Source: Streptomyces sp. NRRL B-24484 (lineage in GTDB: Bacteria > Actinomycetota > Actinomycetes > Streptomycetales > Streptomycetaceae). Taken from it: a stretch of DNA of 64,000 nucleotides. The notes under the pieces were generated by a model, which was not told where the DNA came from, did no database searches, and saw only the letters and a list, made by a program, of their open reading frames with translations. Shown here piece by piece: positions 26,593-35,135 of the stretch (position 1 is the stretch's first letter; each line of letters opens with the position of its first letter). Both the position numbers and the translations under genes were made by a program. The stretch lies in the NCBI RefSeq assembly GCF_000717715.1, contig NZ_JOAI01000014.1, positions 86,450 through 150,449 of the forward strand, written 5' to 3'.

Positions 26593-28578
26593 TCAGCGGC
26601 GCGGCTTGAGCATCCGCAGGGTCCAGCCCTCGCCGGCCGGGTCGAGCGGGCGGGTGGCCAGCTTGAAGAGGTGCTCGGCGCGCTCGTACGAGAGTCGCGC
26701 GCGGCCGGTCTCCGGGCAGAGGTCGGCGGGTGCGGGTGTGCGGCCGGGGCCCGGTCGGCGGTCGGTGAGGAAGAGCGGGCCCCGGGTGCGTCCGGCGAGC
26801 AGGTCGGGCAGCAGGCGGGCCGTGCCGGAGCGCCACAGCACCCCGGGGTCGCCGTGGTGGGTGCTGCGGTCGTCGAGGTCGAGGTCCTGGACGTCCAGCG
26901 CCAGGACGGTCCGGACGGGCGCGGCGGACTCGTGCAGCAGCCGCCAGAGGGTGCGTTCCCGCACGGAGGGACCGGGCAGCGTCCAGAGCCGTTCGAGCTG
27001 GTCGGGGGCGAGGCCTGCGGTACGGCCGGGCGGTTCGGGGCGGCGTTCGAGGCCCGCCGCCAGGTCGTCCAGCGCGGCCCAGGCGGCGAAGGAGCGGACG
27101 GCCGCGCGGTGCCGGTTCCAGGTCCGCGGCGCGGCGGTGCCCCAGGCGGTGGCGAAGACCTCGGCGACCCGGTCGGCGGTGAGCGAGCCGAGCGGCAGTT
27201 CGTCGCCGAGCGCCAGCCGCAGCCGCCGCAGGGTCTGCCCGTACGAGCGGACGGTCGCCGCGTCCAGGCCGTCCCGGTCGAGGAACGCCCGGGCGGTGGT
27301 GCCGAGGACGGCGGCCGGCGGTCCGGCGGGCGCTGCGGGCCCGGCCGGCAGCGCGGCGGCGCGGCGGTCCAGGAAGGCGCGTTCCGCGGCGTTGTGGGTG
27401 AGGGCGGCGGCCCGCCGGAACTCCAGGCGGGCCTCGCCGGTGCGGCCGAGCCGTTCCAGCAGGTCGCCGCGGACCCCGGGCAGCAGGTGGTAGTCGCGCA
27501 GCGCCGGGTCGGCGGTCAGCTCGTCGACGAGGTCCAGCCCGGCCTGCGGCCCGTACGCCCTGCCCACCGCCACGGCCCGGTTGAGCCGGACGACCGGGGT
27601 GGGCAGCAGCCGTTCCAGGGCCGTGTAGAGGGTCGCGATCTGCCGCCAGTCGGTGGCCTCCGCGGTGGGCGCCTGTGCGTGGCAGACCGCGATCGCCGCC
27701 TGCAGCACGTACGGGCCGGGCGGGCCGCCGCACTCCCGGGCGCGCAGCATCGCGGTGAAGCCGCGACGGATCAGCAGCCGGTCCCAGCGGCCGCGGTTCT
27801 GCTCGTGCAGTTGGACGGGCTCGCCGGACGGCCCGGTGCGCGCGGCCGAGCGGGACGCCTGGATCTCCATCAGGGCGACGAGGCCGTGCACTTCGGCCTC
27901 GTGCGGGGCGACCGTGGCGAGCAGCCGCCCGAGCCTCAGCGCCTCCAGGCAGAGGCCCGGCCGCATGAGGTCGTCGCCGCCGGTGGCCGCGTACCCCTCG
28001 TTGAAGACCAGGTAGACGACCTCCAGCACCGAGGAGAGCCGGTCCGCGAGCCGGTCCCCGGCCGGCAGTTCGAACGGCACCTGCTGCTCGGCGAGCGTGC
28101 GCTTGGCGGCGGCGATGCGCTTCGCCACCACCGGCTCCGGAACGAGGAAGGCGCGGGCGATCTCGGCGGCCGTCAGACCGCCGAGCAGACGCAGCGTCAG
28201 CGCGACCCGCGCCTCGGTCGACAGGACGGGGTGGCAGGAGACGAACATCAGGCGCAGCACGTCGTCCCGGTCGTCCTCGGGCGCGGCCTCGCCCGACTGC
28301 CTGAGTTCGTGGGCGAGTTGCTCGTGTCGCCGTTCCAGCCGGCCGTCGCGGCGGATGCGGTCGACGGCCCGGCGCCTGGCGATGGCGGTCAGCCAGGCGC
28401 CGGGGTTGTCGGGGACGCCCGACTCCGGCCACTGTTCGAGGGCGGCGACCAGCGCGTCCTGGGCCAACTCCTCGGCGAGGCCGACGTCGCGCACGATGCC
28501 GGTGAGCGCGGCGATGATCCTCGCCGACTCGAGTTTCCAGACCGCGTCGATCGTGCGGTGGACATCCGGCACGGCCAC
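26593..28578 (-). CDS. ECF42-type sigma factor fused to a degenerate tyrosine integrase domain
   Basis: A 661-residue protein from GTG 28578. Sigma region 2 (about 10-80), region 4 (about 105-165) and a helical TPR-like domain ending FRRAAALTHNAAERAFLDRR (to about 406) make a complete ECF42 sigma factor, normally about 400-420 residues. Residues 425-661 instead match a Streptomyces tyrosine integrase: core-binding domain (430-505), then VLALDVQDLDLDD, GTARLLPDLLAGRTRGPLFL and RARLSYERAEHLF. The first catalytic Arg position reads APV, and the frame stops at GWTLRMLKPRR before the second Arg, His and Tyr. A recombinase activity is therefore unlikely. The partner DGPF gene is 78 bp upstream. Confidence 0.85.
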   Translation of the reverse strand: MAVPDVHRTIDAVWKLESARIIAALTGIVRDVGLAEELAQDALVAALEQWPESGVPDNPGAWLTAIARRRAVDRIRRDGRLERRHEQLAHELRQSGEAAPEDDRDDVLRLMFVSCHPVLSTEARVALTLRLLGGLTAAEIARAFLVPEPVVAKRIAAAKRTLAEQQVPFELPAGDRLADRLSSVLEVVYLVFNEGYAATGGDDLMRPGLCLEALRLGRLLATVAPHEAEVHGLVALMEIQASRSAARTGPSGEPVQLHEQNRGRWDRLLIRRGFTAMLRARECGGPPGPYVLQAAIAVCHAQAPTAEATDWRQIATLYTALERLLPTPVVRLNRAVAVGRAYGPQAGLDLVDELTADPALRDYHLLPGVRGDLLERLGRTGEARLEFRRAAALTHNAAERAFLDRRAAALPAGPAAPAGPPAAVLGTTARAFLDRDGLDAATVRSYGQTLRRLRLALGDELPLGSLTADRVAEVFATAWGTAAPRTWNRHRAAVRSFAAWAALDDLAAGLERRPEPPGRTAGLAPDQLERLWTLPGPSVRERTLWRLLHESAAPVRTVLALDVQDLDLDDRSTHHGDPGVLWRSGTARLLPDLLAGRTRGPLFLTDRRPGPGRTPAPADLCPETGRARLSYERAEHLFKLATRPLDPAGEGWTLRMLKPRR

Positions 28579-28656
28579 GATGACAGCATCCGCCCCGGCC
28601 CGTCCGCAAACCGGGACGGGCCGGGGGGCGGCCGGCCGGGCGGTCGGGCCCGGCGG

Positions 28657-28980
28657 TCAGGGGCCGAAGACCTGCTGGACGACGCTCTCTCCGTCGCCGA
28701 CGATCCGGCGGAAGCGGCGGGCCATCTCGATCGCCTCCTCCTTGGAACGGACCTCGACCAGCGCGAAGCCGGCCACGGCCTCCTTCGCCTCGGTGAAGGG
28801 CCCGTCGGTGACGGTGATCTCGTCGCCGGAGGAAACCAGGCGGACGCCGCCCGGCTCCAGGCCGCCGGTCGCCAGCAGCACGCCGGCCGCGGTCAGCTCC
28901 TCGATGAACGCGCCCATCTCGGCGAAGAGCTTCTCGTCGGGGGCGGCGTCGGTCGGCTTGGTGGTCATCAGAAAACGCAC
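28657..28980 (-). CDS. YCII-related DGPF-domain protein
   Basis: A 107-residue protein of the family that accompanies ECF42 sigma factors. The eponymous motif appears as VTDGPFTEAKEAVAGFALVEV. The fold is a ferredoxin-like dimer. DGPF genes are nearly always next to ECF42 genes and are thought to be part of the regulon. GTG 28980 has AGGAG upstream; ATG 28968 is an alternative. It is the first gene of the unit, followed by the sigma gene. The large inverted repeat at 29028-29110 lies just upstream. Confidence 0.9.
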   Translation of the reverse strand: MRFLMTTKPTDAAPDEKLFAEMGAFIEELTAAGVLLATGGLEPGGVRLVSSGDEITVTDGPFTEAKEAVAGFALVEVRSKEEAIEMARRFRRIVGDGESVVQQVFGP

Positions 28981-29027
28981 GGCTTGTCTCCTCGGTCCGG
29001 CGGTGCCCGGTGTGCACCGCGATCTTC

Positions 29028-29110
29028 TGCTGCCCTCACGTCGAACGGAGTGATGTGACAGGGAGCAGCGCCATTCCCTGTCACATCGGCCGGTCGACGT
29101 GAGGGCAGCA
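29028..29110. promoter_or_regulatory. Nested 83-bp inverted repeat between the ECF42 unit and a DUF998-type gene
   Basis: Outer arms of 17 bp (29028-29044 with 29094-29110) and inner arms of 13 bp (29052-29064 with 29075-29087) are both perfect. The inner arm contains TGTGACA/TGTCACA. The element is symmetric between two divergent genes, so each direction gets the same TGTCACA-TCGACGTGAGG order. This suits a duplicated promoter/operator better than a terminator. Confidence 0.85.
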
Positions 29111-29155
29111 CCGCCCGGCACCGCCCCGCACCCCCACCGCCCAGGAGGACCCACC

Positions 29156-29869
29156 ATGACCGCCGCACCCGCCACCGCCACCCACTCCCCCGCCACACAC
29201 TCCCCCGCCGCACCCGTCCGCACCGGCCCCGCCGGCGGCGCGACCACGGCCGCGCCGGGCACCCGCACCCTGCTGCTCTGCGGTGCGGTCGCCGGCCCGC
29301 TCTGGGCCGCGGTCGCTCTGGCCCAGGCCGCCACCCGGACGGGCTTCGACCTCACCCGCCACCCGCTGAGCGCACTGAGCAACGGCGACCTCGGCCCGCT
29401 GCAGATCGCGAACTTCCTGCTCGCCGGCCTCCTCACCGTCCTCGGCGCCACCGGCCTGCACCGCACCCTGGCCGGAACGCCCGGCGGCCGCTGGGCACCC
29501 CGGCTCGTCCGCACCTACGGCCTGGGCATGATCGCCGCCGGTGTCCTGGTCATGGACCCGGCCGACGGGTTCCCGGTCGGCACCCCGGACGGCATGCCGC
29601 CGAGCCTGAGCTGGCACGCCGTCGGACACCTGCTGTCCGGCGCGGTCTCCTTCACCGCCCTGATCGCCGCCTGCTACGTCCTCGGCCGCCACTTCGCCCG
29701 GACCGGCCACCGCGGCCGGGCCCTCGCCTCCCGCGCCGCGGGCACGGCCCTGCTGCTCGGCGACGGCTGGGCCATGACCGGCGGCCCGGCCGGGTCGCTC
29801 ACCCTCGCCATCGGTGCGATCACCGCAATGGTCTGGGTCTCCGCCGTCGCCGCCGACCGCCTCCGCTGA
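29156..29869 (+). CDS. DUF998 family membrane protein
   Basis: A 237-residue integral membrane protein with about six helices after a 45-residue Ala/Thr-rich leader. Family features include FDLTRHPLSALSNGDLGPLQIANFLLAGLL and MDPADGFPVGTPDG. AGGAGGAC precedes ATG 29156. It shares the large inverted repeat with the ECF42 unit and may be controlled by that sigma factor. The biochemical role of DUF998 is unknown. Confidence 0.85.
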   Translation: MTAAPATATHSPATHSPAAPVRTGPAGGATTAAPGTRTLLLCGAVAGPLWAAVALAQAATRTGFDLTRHPLSALSNGDLGPLQIANFLLAGLLTVLGATGLHRTLAGTPGGRWAPRLVRTYGLGMIAAGVLVMDPADGFPVGTPDGMPPSLSWHAVGHLLSGAVSFTALIAACYVLGRHFARTGHRGRALASRAAGTALLLGDGWAMTGGPAGSLTLAIGAITAMVWVSAVAADRLR

Positions 29870-29923
29870 CCGCTCCCGCACCGGCCGACCCCCTCCCGTC
29901 ACCGCACCCGAAGGACGATCGAC

Positions 29924-30289
29924 ATGCCCGCCACCACCGTCACCCAGTACCTCGACTCCGTCCCCGCCGCCCAGCGCGAGATCGCCGACCTGCTGCTGCC
30001 GCTCGTCGAGGCGGCCCTGCCCGGCGCCGGTGCCGTCTGGCACGGCCACCCCGTCTGGAGCCTGGGCGCAGCCCCCGGCAAGGCCCCGGTCTGCTTCCTG
30101 AAGTCGTACGGCAGCCACCTGGCCTTCGGCTTCTGGCGCGGCCAGGAGATCGCCGACCCGTCCGGCCGGCTCGCCCCCGGCTCGCGGGCGATGGCCTCGG
30201 TCAAGCTCCGCACCGCCGCCGACGTCGACACCGCACTGTTCGCCGACTGGCTGGACCGGGCCCGCGACCTGGAGCGGACCGCGGCGTGA
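29924..30289 (+). CDS. DUF1801 family protein
   Basis: A 121-residue soluble protein of the YdhG/frataxin-like DUF1801 group. Conserved parts are VTQYLDSVPAAQREIADLL, WHGHPVWSLG and CFLKSYGSHLAFGFWRG. ECF42 and DGPF gene neighbourhoods often contain DUF1801 genes. It follows the DUF998 gene by 54 bp on the same strand with AAGGACG before the ATG, so co-transcription is likely. Confidence 0.85.
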   Translation: MPATTVTQYLDSVPAAQREIADLLLPLVEAALPGAGAVWHGHPVWSLGAAPGKAPVCFLKSYGSHLAFGFWRGQEIADPSGRLAPGSRAMASVKLRTAADVDTALFADWLDRARDLERTAA

Positions 30290-30489
30290 GGCCGGCGGCC
30301 GGACCCCACCCGGTGCGCCGGGCGGACGGGCAGGACCGCACCCCGGGTGCGCCGCCGCCGCCCGGCGCAGCCGCGTCCCCGATGCCGCCGTCCCCGCCCT
30401 GACCTGCCGTCATCCCTGCTGCCCGCACGGCGACACACCGGCGGCCGGCGGGGCGCCCCGCGGGCCCGGCCACGCACTACGGTGGCGCC

Positions 30490-30888
30490 ATGGCCGCCGA
30501 ACGAGACCTCGCCGCCCTGCTCACCGGGCTGCGTCCCGCGCTGAACCCGGGGCGGTACGTGTACTGCACCCTGCCCGGCAGGGTGCCGACCGGCCTGCGG
30601 CCGGTGGTCACCGTCGCCGAGGAGGAGGGCGTCACGGTCGTGGTGCCGCAGGAGGAGGCGGACTCGCTCGGGCTGGGCTACGAGTTCGTCGCCGGGTGGA
30701 TCACCCTGCGGATCCACTCCGCACTGGAGGCGATCGGTCTCACGGCCTCGGTCGCCGCCACGCTCGCCGGCCACGGCATCAGCTGCAACGTCGCCGCCGG
30801 CTTCCACCACGACCACCTGTTCGTGCCGGTGGCGGACGCCGAGCGGGCCCTGCGCGTCCTGGAGGAGCTGTCGGCCGGTCAGGGATGA
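30490..30888 (+). CDS. ACT domain-containing protein
   Basis: A 132-residue protein. The N-terminal half (LNPGRYVYCTLPGRVPTGLRPVVTVAEEEG) and C-terminal half (AGWITLRIHSALEAIGLTASVAATLAGHGISCNVAAGFHHDHLFVPV) form a double ACT-like fold of the PF10000/PF13840 type. Such proteins probably bind small ligands such as amino acids. No enzyme domain is attached and the neighbours give no clue. About 200 bp upstream is non-coding. Confidence 0.8.
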   Translation: MAAERDLAALLTGLRPALNPGRYVYCTLPGRVPTGLRPVVTVAEEEGVTVVVPQEEADSLGLGYEFVAGWITLRIHSALEAIGLTASVAATLAGHGISCNVAAGFHHDHLFVPVADAERALRVLEELSAGQG

Positions 30889-30992
30889 CCCCCGCGCGCC
30901 GTGATCGGGGAGTGATCGGGGAGCGGACGCCCGTGCGCGGGTAGGTACCACCCGTACGACCCGATCCGCTCCACCGGGAACGGAGGACGCAC

Positions 30993-32015
30993 GTGACCAC
31001 CACCCCCTGGACACCCGCGGCCGCGGCCGCGCTCGCCGACGCCCTCGACCACGCCGTCCTGGACCGCGGTGTCCCCGGCGGCGTCCTCGTCCTCGGCACC
31101 GCCGGCACCACGGAGGCGGCGGGCCGCACCGTGACCGCCCGCGGCGCCGTCGCCCCCGAGTGCGGCCGCGCCGCACCCGACGAGCGCACCCGCTACGACC
31201 TCGCCTCACTCACCAAGATCACCGCCACCTGGGCGCTCACCGGCCGGGCCCTGGCCGGTGGCCTGCTCGACCTGGACGAGCCCCTGCGCGCCCGCTTCCC
31301 GCACCTCCCCTCCCCCGGCGGCTGGCTGACCGTACGGCAGCTGCTCGCGCACAGCGCCGGTCTGCAGCCCGAGACCCGGCTGGACCGCTACCTGCACCTC
31401 GACCGCCCGCTCGCCGAACTCCTCTGCGCCGAACAGCTGGTGGCCACCCCCGGCACCGAACACCGTTACATCAACCGCGGTTACGTGCTGCTCGGCCTGC
31501 TGCTCGCCGATGCCCACGGCACTCCGCTGGACGCCCTCGGCGACCGCTACTGGAACGAACTCGGCATGCGGGACACCGAGTTCGGCCCCGTCCGGCGCTC
31601 GCCCGCGGTGGCGCCGACCGAGCAGCGGCTGCGCGGCGCACCGCGCACCTGGGGGATCCCGCACGACCCCAACGCGGCGCTGCTGAACGGGATCGCCGGT
31701 CACGCCGGGGTGTTCTCCACCGCCGCCGACCTCGCCGCCTTCGCCGAGCATCTGCTGACGGCCGACGACCCCTGGCTCACCGCCAGCCTGCGCCCGCAGA
31801 TCGCGGTCGAGGCCGGCCGCTCGCGCGGGCTCGGCTGGCTGGTCACCGACACCGGCGCCGCCTACCACCACGGCTACACCGGGACGAGCCTCTACCTCTG
31901 CCCCGCCCTCGGCCGCTACGCCGTGCTGCTCACCAATGCGGTCTACCACGGCTTCAGCGGCAGTCGGCTGACCCCGCTGCGCGACCGCATCCTCGCGGCG
32001 GTCACCGCACCCTGA
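30993..32015 (+). CDS. Serine hydrolase, beta-lactamase / penicillin-binding protein family
   Basis: A 340-residue class C beta-lactamase-like serine hydrolase. The catalytic SxxK is in YDLASLTKITATWAL, the Tyr of the YxN-like motif is in HRYINRGYVLLG, and the third motif is HHGYTGTSLYL. There is no signal peptide, so it is probably cytosolic. Substrates of such proteins include esters and D-amino peptides. GTG 30993 follows GGAACGGAGGACGC. A terminator hairpin lies between it and the converging lipase gene. Confidence 0.88.
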   Translation: MTTTPWTPAAAAALADALDHAVLDRGVPGGVLVLGTAGTTEAAGRTVTARGAVAPECGRAAPDERTRYDLASLTKITATWALTGRALAGGLLDLDEPLRARFPHLPSPGGWLTVRQLLAHSAGLQPETRLDRYLHLDRPLAELLCAEQLVATPGTEHRYINRGYVLLGLLLADAHGTPLDALGDRYWNELGMRDTEFGPVRRSPAVAPTEQRLRGAPRTWGIPHDPNAALLNGIAGHAGVFSTAADLAAFAEHLLTADDPWLTASLRPQIAVEAGRSRGLGWLVTDTGAAYHHGYTGTSLYLCPALGRYAVLLTNAVYHGFSGSRLTPLRDRILAAVTAP

Positions 32016-32044
32016 GCGGGCGCGCCCCGAGCCCGCGCGTCCGC

Positions 32045-32086
32045 AGCCGGACGTGCGGAGCCGGACGCACGGAGCCGGACGCACGG
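32045..32086. repeat. Three 14-bp tandem repeats
   Basis: The unit AGCCGGACGCACGG occurs three times head to tail at 32045, 32059 and 32073; the first copy differs at two bases. The repeats lie directly before the terminator hairpin. Confidence 0.9.
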
Positions 32087-32087
32087 A

Positions 32088-32119
32088 TGCCCGCACCGGC
32101 ACAACGGCCGGTGCGGGCA
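32088..32119. terminator. Convergent terminator hairpin
   Basis: A perfect 12-bp stem (32088-32099 with 32108-32119) and an 8-nt loop lie between the converging serine hydrolase and lipase genes. Confidence 0.75.
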
Positions 32120-32157
32120 CCGCGGGCGGACCGGTGGGGCGGACCGCCGCGGACGGC

Positions 32158-33099
32158 TCAGCCGCAGCCCACCCAGGTGGCGTGGGCCGGGTCGAGCGCG
32201 TTGGTCACGTGGTGCAGCGAGGTCGGGTCGAAGGCGATCAGGACGTGCTCCGAGAGGTCGATCAGGCAGCTGTCCTGGATGGTGATGTTGTCGACGTCCG
32301 GCCCGCCGAGGAACTGCGTCCGGTACGGGGTGACCACCTCGTCGAAGACGGTGGAGATCACCGTGTAGTGCACGCCGGGCACGGTGTCCGGCAGCGAGGA
32401 GAGCTTCCGGTTGAACGCCGAGCCGACCACCTGGTCCTTGCAGGCCGGGCAGGCGGTGTAGATCAGGTCGGCGACCCCGGGCAGGTAGGGGGCGAGGTTG
32501 GCGATGCCGGAGAGCGTGGTGCCGTGGTTGGACGGTGCGAGCGCCACCAGCTTGTCCACCTTGGACGCGCCGCCGAGGAACTTCAGGTAGTAGTTCGGGA
32601 TCATGCCGCCCTGCGAGTGGCCGACGATGTCGACCTTGGCGGCGCCGGTGTACGACCTCACCAGGTCGACGAAGCGGCCGAGTTGGGCCGCGGACTCGGC
32701 GGCCGGGCCGAGCCCGCCGATCGGCAGCAGCACACCGCTGCCGGAGGAGGTGACGCCGGGGACGGTGCCGTAGTCGAGGGCGAAGACGCAGTAGCCCTTG
32801 CTCTTCAGCAGCGGCGAGAGCACCAGCCAGTTCTCGAAGCGGTTGGCGAAGGTGCCGTGCACCAGGACGACGGGGTTGGGGTGGGCTGCCGTGGGGCGGC
32901 AGTTCCAGTCGTTGGCGCCGGGCGGGGAGGCGACGGTGTCGCCGTCGGGCGGGGCCGCCGCCGCGGCTGCGGTCTCGGCGGCGACGGCGGCGGACGTCCC
33001 CCCGCCGAGCAGTGCGGCGGCCAGCAGGGCGGAGCCGAGGGCGCCGACGAGCCTGCGGCGGAGGGTTCTTGCGGAGAAGCAGAGAAGTGGGGTTCTCAA
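32158..33099 (-). CDS. Secreted alpha/beta-hydrolase lipase
   Basis: An exported triacylglycerol lipase/esterase of the class 2 (EstA) family. A Sec signal (LRRRLVGALGSALLAAALL, cleavage after AVAA) leads into NPVVLVHGTFANRFENWLVL with the oxyanion HG, the nucleophile in GHSQGGMIP, and the C-terminal DPTSLHHVTNALDP supplying His. Cys pairs suggest disulfides. TTG 33099 was chosen because GGAGG lies 6 bp before it. ATG 33153 would place a palindromic operator inside the coding region. The gene diverges from a PucR-type regulator gene. Confidence 0.85.
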   Translation of the reverse strand: MRTPLLCFSARTLRRRLVGALGSALLAAALLGGGTSAAVAAETAAAAAAPPDGDTVASPPGANDWNCRPTAAHPNPVVLVHGTFANRFENWLVLSPLLKSKGYCVFALDYGTVPGVTSSGSGVLLPIGGLGPAAESAAQLGRFVDLVRSYTGAAKVDIVGHSQGGMIPNYYLKFLGGASKVDKLVALAPSNHGTTLSGIANLAPYLPGVADLIYTACPACKDQVVGSAFNRKLSSLPDTVPGVHYTVISTVFDEVVTPYRTQFLGGPDVDNITIQDSCLIDLSEHVLIAFDPTSLHHVTNALDPAHATWVGCG

Positions 33100-33123
33100 C
33101 TGTTGCCTCCACACCAGAAGTTT

Positions 33124-33139
33124 GTTACCAACAGGTAAC
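33124..33139. promoter_or_regulatory. GTTACC-AACA-GGTAAC operator candidate
   Basis: A perfect 6-bp inverted repeat with a 4-bp centre lies 25 bp upstream of the lipase start and 66 bp upstream of the regulator start, in the divergent promoter region. Similar GTTACC/GGTAAC sites are known as operators of lipid-linked regulators, but the protein acting here is unknown. Confidence 0.6.
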
Positions 33140-33204
33140 CGGAGTGCCTCCATGATGGGGTCGCCGCACCGGTCCTGCCCTCGGGCGTTCCCCAGACCTG
33201 GACG

Positions 33205-34479
33205 GTGATTTCTGTGAGCAGTCACAACTCCCCGGTGCAGGTCGCGGGGTGGAGCGTCCCGACGATCGGCGGCGTCCCCGCGGACCAACGACTGCTGGCC
33301 GCGATGCCGGAGCTCGTCCGGGCGGTGCTCGCGGCGCTCCTCGACGCCCTGCCCACCTACCGGCGGCTGCCGCGCGAACAGGTAGACGGCGAACTCGCCC
33401 GCACCACCGAACGCCGCGTCCGCGCGCTCGCCCGGGCCGTCCGCACCGGAGAGCCCGCCCCGGACGAGGAGTTCACCACCGTGCGGCAGACCGCCGCCCG
33501 CCGCGCCGAGGAGGGACTGCCGCTGGACGCCGTCCTGCTCGCCCACCACATCGGCCTGGAGGTCTGCTGGGAGTGGATGACCCGGCAGGCCGGGGACGGC
33601 GACAGCCCGGGACTGCTCGTGCTCCACCGGCTGCTGCTCGACCACCTCCGCCAGGTCACCGCCGCGGCCGGCGCCGGCTACTTCGAGGAGCGCCGCACCA
33701 TGGTCGACGAGCGGCACGCCGCGCGGAACGCGCTGCTCGGCGCCCTGCTCGACGGCACCCCCGCCGACGAGGCCGCCGCCCGCGCCGGCCTGCGGCTGGC
33801 ACCCGGCTACGCGGTCCTCGTCCTCGCCGTCGCCGAGCACCCCGACGAGCACGCCGACGGCGTCGACCGGACGGTGGCCGGCCGCCGCAAGCTCCGCCGA
33901 CTGCGCGCCGAACTCGACCACCGCACCCGGCACTCGGCCCTCTCGGTGCTCGCCGCCGACGGCGGTGTGGTGCTCGTCCCGCTCGACACCCGACCCGCCG
34001 TCCTGCCCGCCGCCGACTGGCACCGCCTCGCGGACACCGTCGCCGCGACCGCGCGGGCCGCCGGCGCCCCGGTGCTCGCCGCGGGCGCCGCCGCGGAACC
34101 GGCGGGCGTCGCCGCGGCCGCCGCCCTCGCCTACGAAGTCCTGGACGTGGCCCGCACCTTCGGCCGGCCGCCCGGCCTCTACCGGCTCGACGACCTCCTG
34201 CTGGAGTACCAGCTCAGCCGCCCCGGCCAGGCCAGACCGCGGCTCGCCGCCCTGATCGAACCCCTCCACGGGGCGGGCGAGTTGCTCACCACCCTGCGCA
34301 CCCACCTGGCCGGCGGCCTCAACCGCCGGCACACCGCGACCGCGCTCCACCTCCACCCCAACACCGTCGACTACCGGCTGCGGCGCATCGCCGCCCTCAC
34401 CGGCCTCGACCCGGCCCGCCCCGCCGACCTGCTGCGCCTCACCGCCGCCGTCGCTGCCCACGACGCCGAACGGGCATGA
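33205..34479 (+). CDS. PucR/CdaR-type helix-turn-helix regulator
   Basis: A 424-residue regulator. An N-terminal RsbR-like helical sensor (about 30-165: EGLPLDAVLLAHHIGLEVCWEWM) is followed by a GGDEF-like middle domain and the C-terminal PucR HTH (LTTLRTHLAGGLNRRHTATALHLHPNTVDYRLRRI cut into its two parts around residue 385). Streptomyces often places such genes next to secreted lipases or transporters. It diverges from the lipase gene and may control it. GTG 33205 is used; GTG 33214 is a possible start with a better GGACGG spacing. Confidence 0.85.
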   Translation: MISVSSHNSPVQVAGWSVPTIGGVPADQRLLAAMPELVRAVLAALLDALPTYRRLPREQVDGELARTTERRVRALARAVRTGEPAPDEEFTTVRQTAARRAEEGLPLDAVLLAHHIGLEVCWEWMTRQAGDGDSPGLLVLHRLLLDHLRQVTAAAGAGYFEERRTMVDERHAARNALLGALLDGTPADEAAARAGLRLAPGYAVLVLAVAEHPDEHADGVDRTVAGRRKLRRLRAELDHRTRHSALSVLAADGGVVLVPLDTRPAVLPAADWHRLADTVAATARAAGAPVLAAGAAAEPAGVAAAAALAYEVLDVARTFGRPPGLYRLDDLLLEYQLSRPGQARPRLAALIEPLHGAGELLTTLRTHLAGGLNRRHTATALHLHPNTVDYRLRRIAALTGLDPARPADLLRLTAAVAAHDAERA

Positions 34480-34572
34480 CCGCCGTCCCGCCGGTCACAA
34501 CTCCGTCCCCGCCTTGATCCACCGGCACCGGCGCTGGCAGGGTGCTGACACAGCACCGACAGAGGGGGGCAC

Positions 34573-34836
34573 ATGGGCTTCATCAACCAGGCCAAGGGGA
34601 ACAACGCGGGCAAGGAGGCGGCCGACGCCTACAACCGCGGCGACTCCGTCTTCGTCTGGAAGGCCATCGAGGCCAACAAGAACAGCCTCACCACCGGTCC
34701 CATGGCCGGCATGGCCGAGCAGATCCAGGCCATCGAGGCCTCCGGCTGGACCCTCGCCAACTTCGCCGTCGGCGAGGGCAAGGCACTCGGCGGGGAACGC
34801 ATCGCCCTCGTCATGCTCTTCCGCCGCCGCGCCTGA
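34573..34836 (+). CDS. Small conserved protein, 87 aa
   Basis: The protein (MGFINQAKGNNAGKEAADAY at its start) is soluble and carries a C-terminal beta-strand segment GERIALVMLFRRR. It resembles DUF4177-type small proteins that occur widely in Streptomyces. GAGGGG precedes the ATG. Its function is unknown. Confidence 0.75.
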   Translation: MGFINQAKGNNAGKEAADAYNRGDSVFVWKAIEANKNSLTTGPMAGMAEQIQAIEASGWTLANFAVGEGKALGGERIALVMLFRRRA

Positions 34837-34846
34837 GCGAAGCAGT

Positions 34847-34892
34847 GGGCGGCGGTGGCCGCGCGGCCGTGGCCGCGCGTCCCACCGCCGCC
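34847..34892. terminator. Convergent hairpin
   Basis: An 11-bp stem (34848-34858 with 34882-34892) lies between the small gene and the converging XRE gene and touches the stop codon of the latter. Confidence 0.5.
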
Positions 34893-35135
34893 TCACACCC
34901 GCTCGGGGTCCGCCTCGGCCGCCGCGAGATCCTCGGACTCCCAGCGCAGCAGGTCGCCCGGCTGGCAGGAGAGCGCCTCGCAGAGGGCGGCGAGCGTCGC
35001 GAAGCGGACGGCCTTGGCCCGGCCGTTCTTGAGGACGGCGAGGTTGGCCGGCGTGATCCCCACGCGGTCGGCGAGCTCGCCCACGGACATCTTCCGCCGG
35101 GCCAGCATCACGTCGATGTCGACGACGATGGGCAT
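34893..35135 (-). CDS. XRE/Cro-CI family transcriptional regulator
   Basis: An 80-residue single-domain DNA-binding protein. The HTH (RRKMSVGELADRVGITPANLAVLKNGRAKAV, about residues 13-43) and CEALSCQPGDLLRW are typical of the YozG-type XRE regulators coded with DUF2975 membrane proteins. Its ATG overlaps the upstream stop by one base (TGATG), so the two are translationally coupled. It probably binds the palindrome upstream of the operon. Confidence 0.92.
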   Translation of the reverse strand: MPIVVDIDVMLARRKMSVGELADRVGITPANLAVLKNGRAKAVRFATLAALCEALSCQPGDLLRWESEDLAAAEADPERV

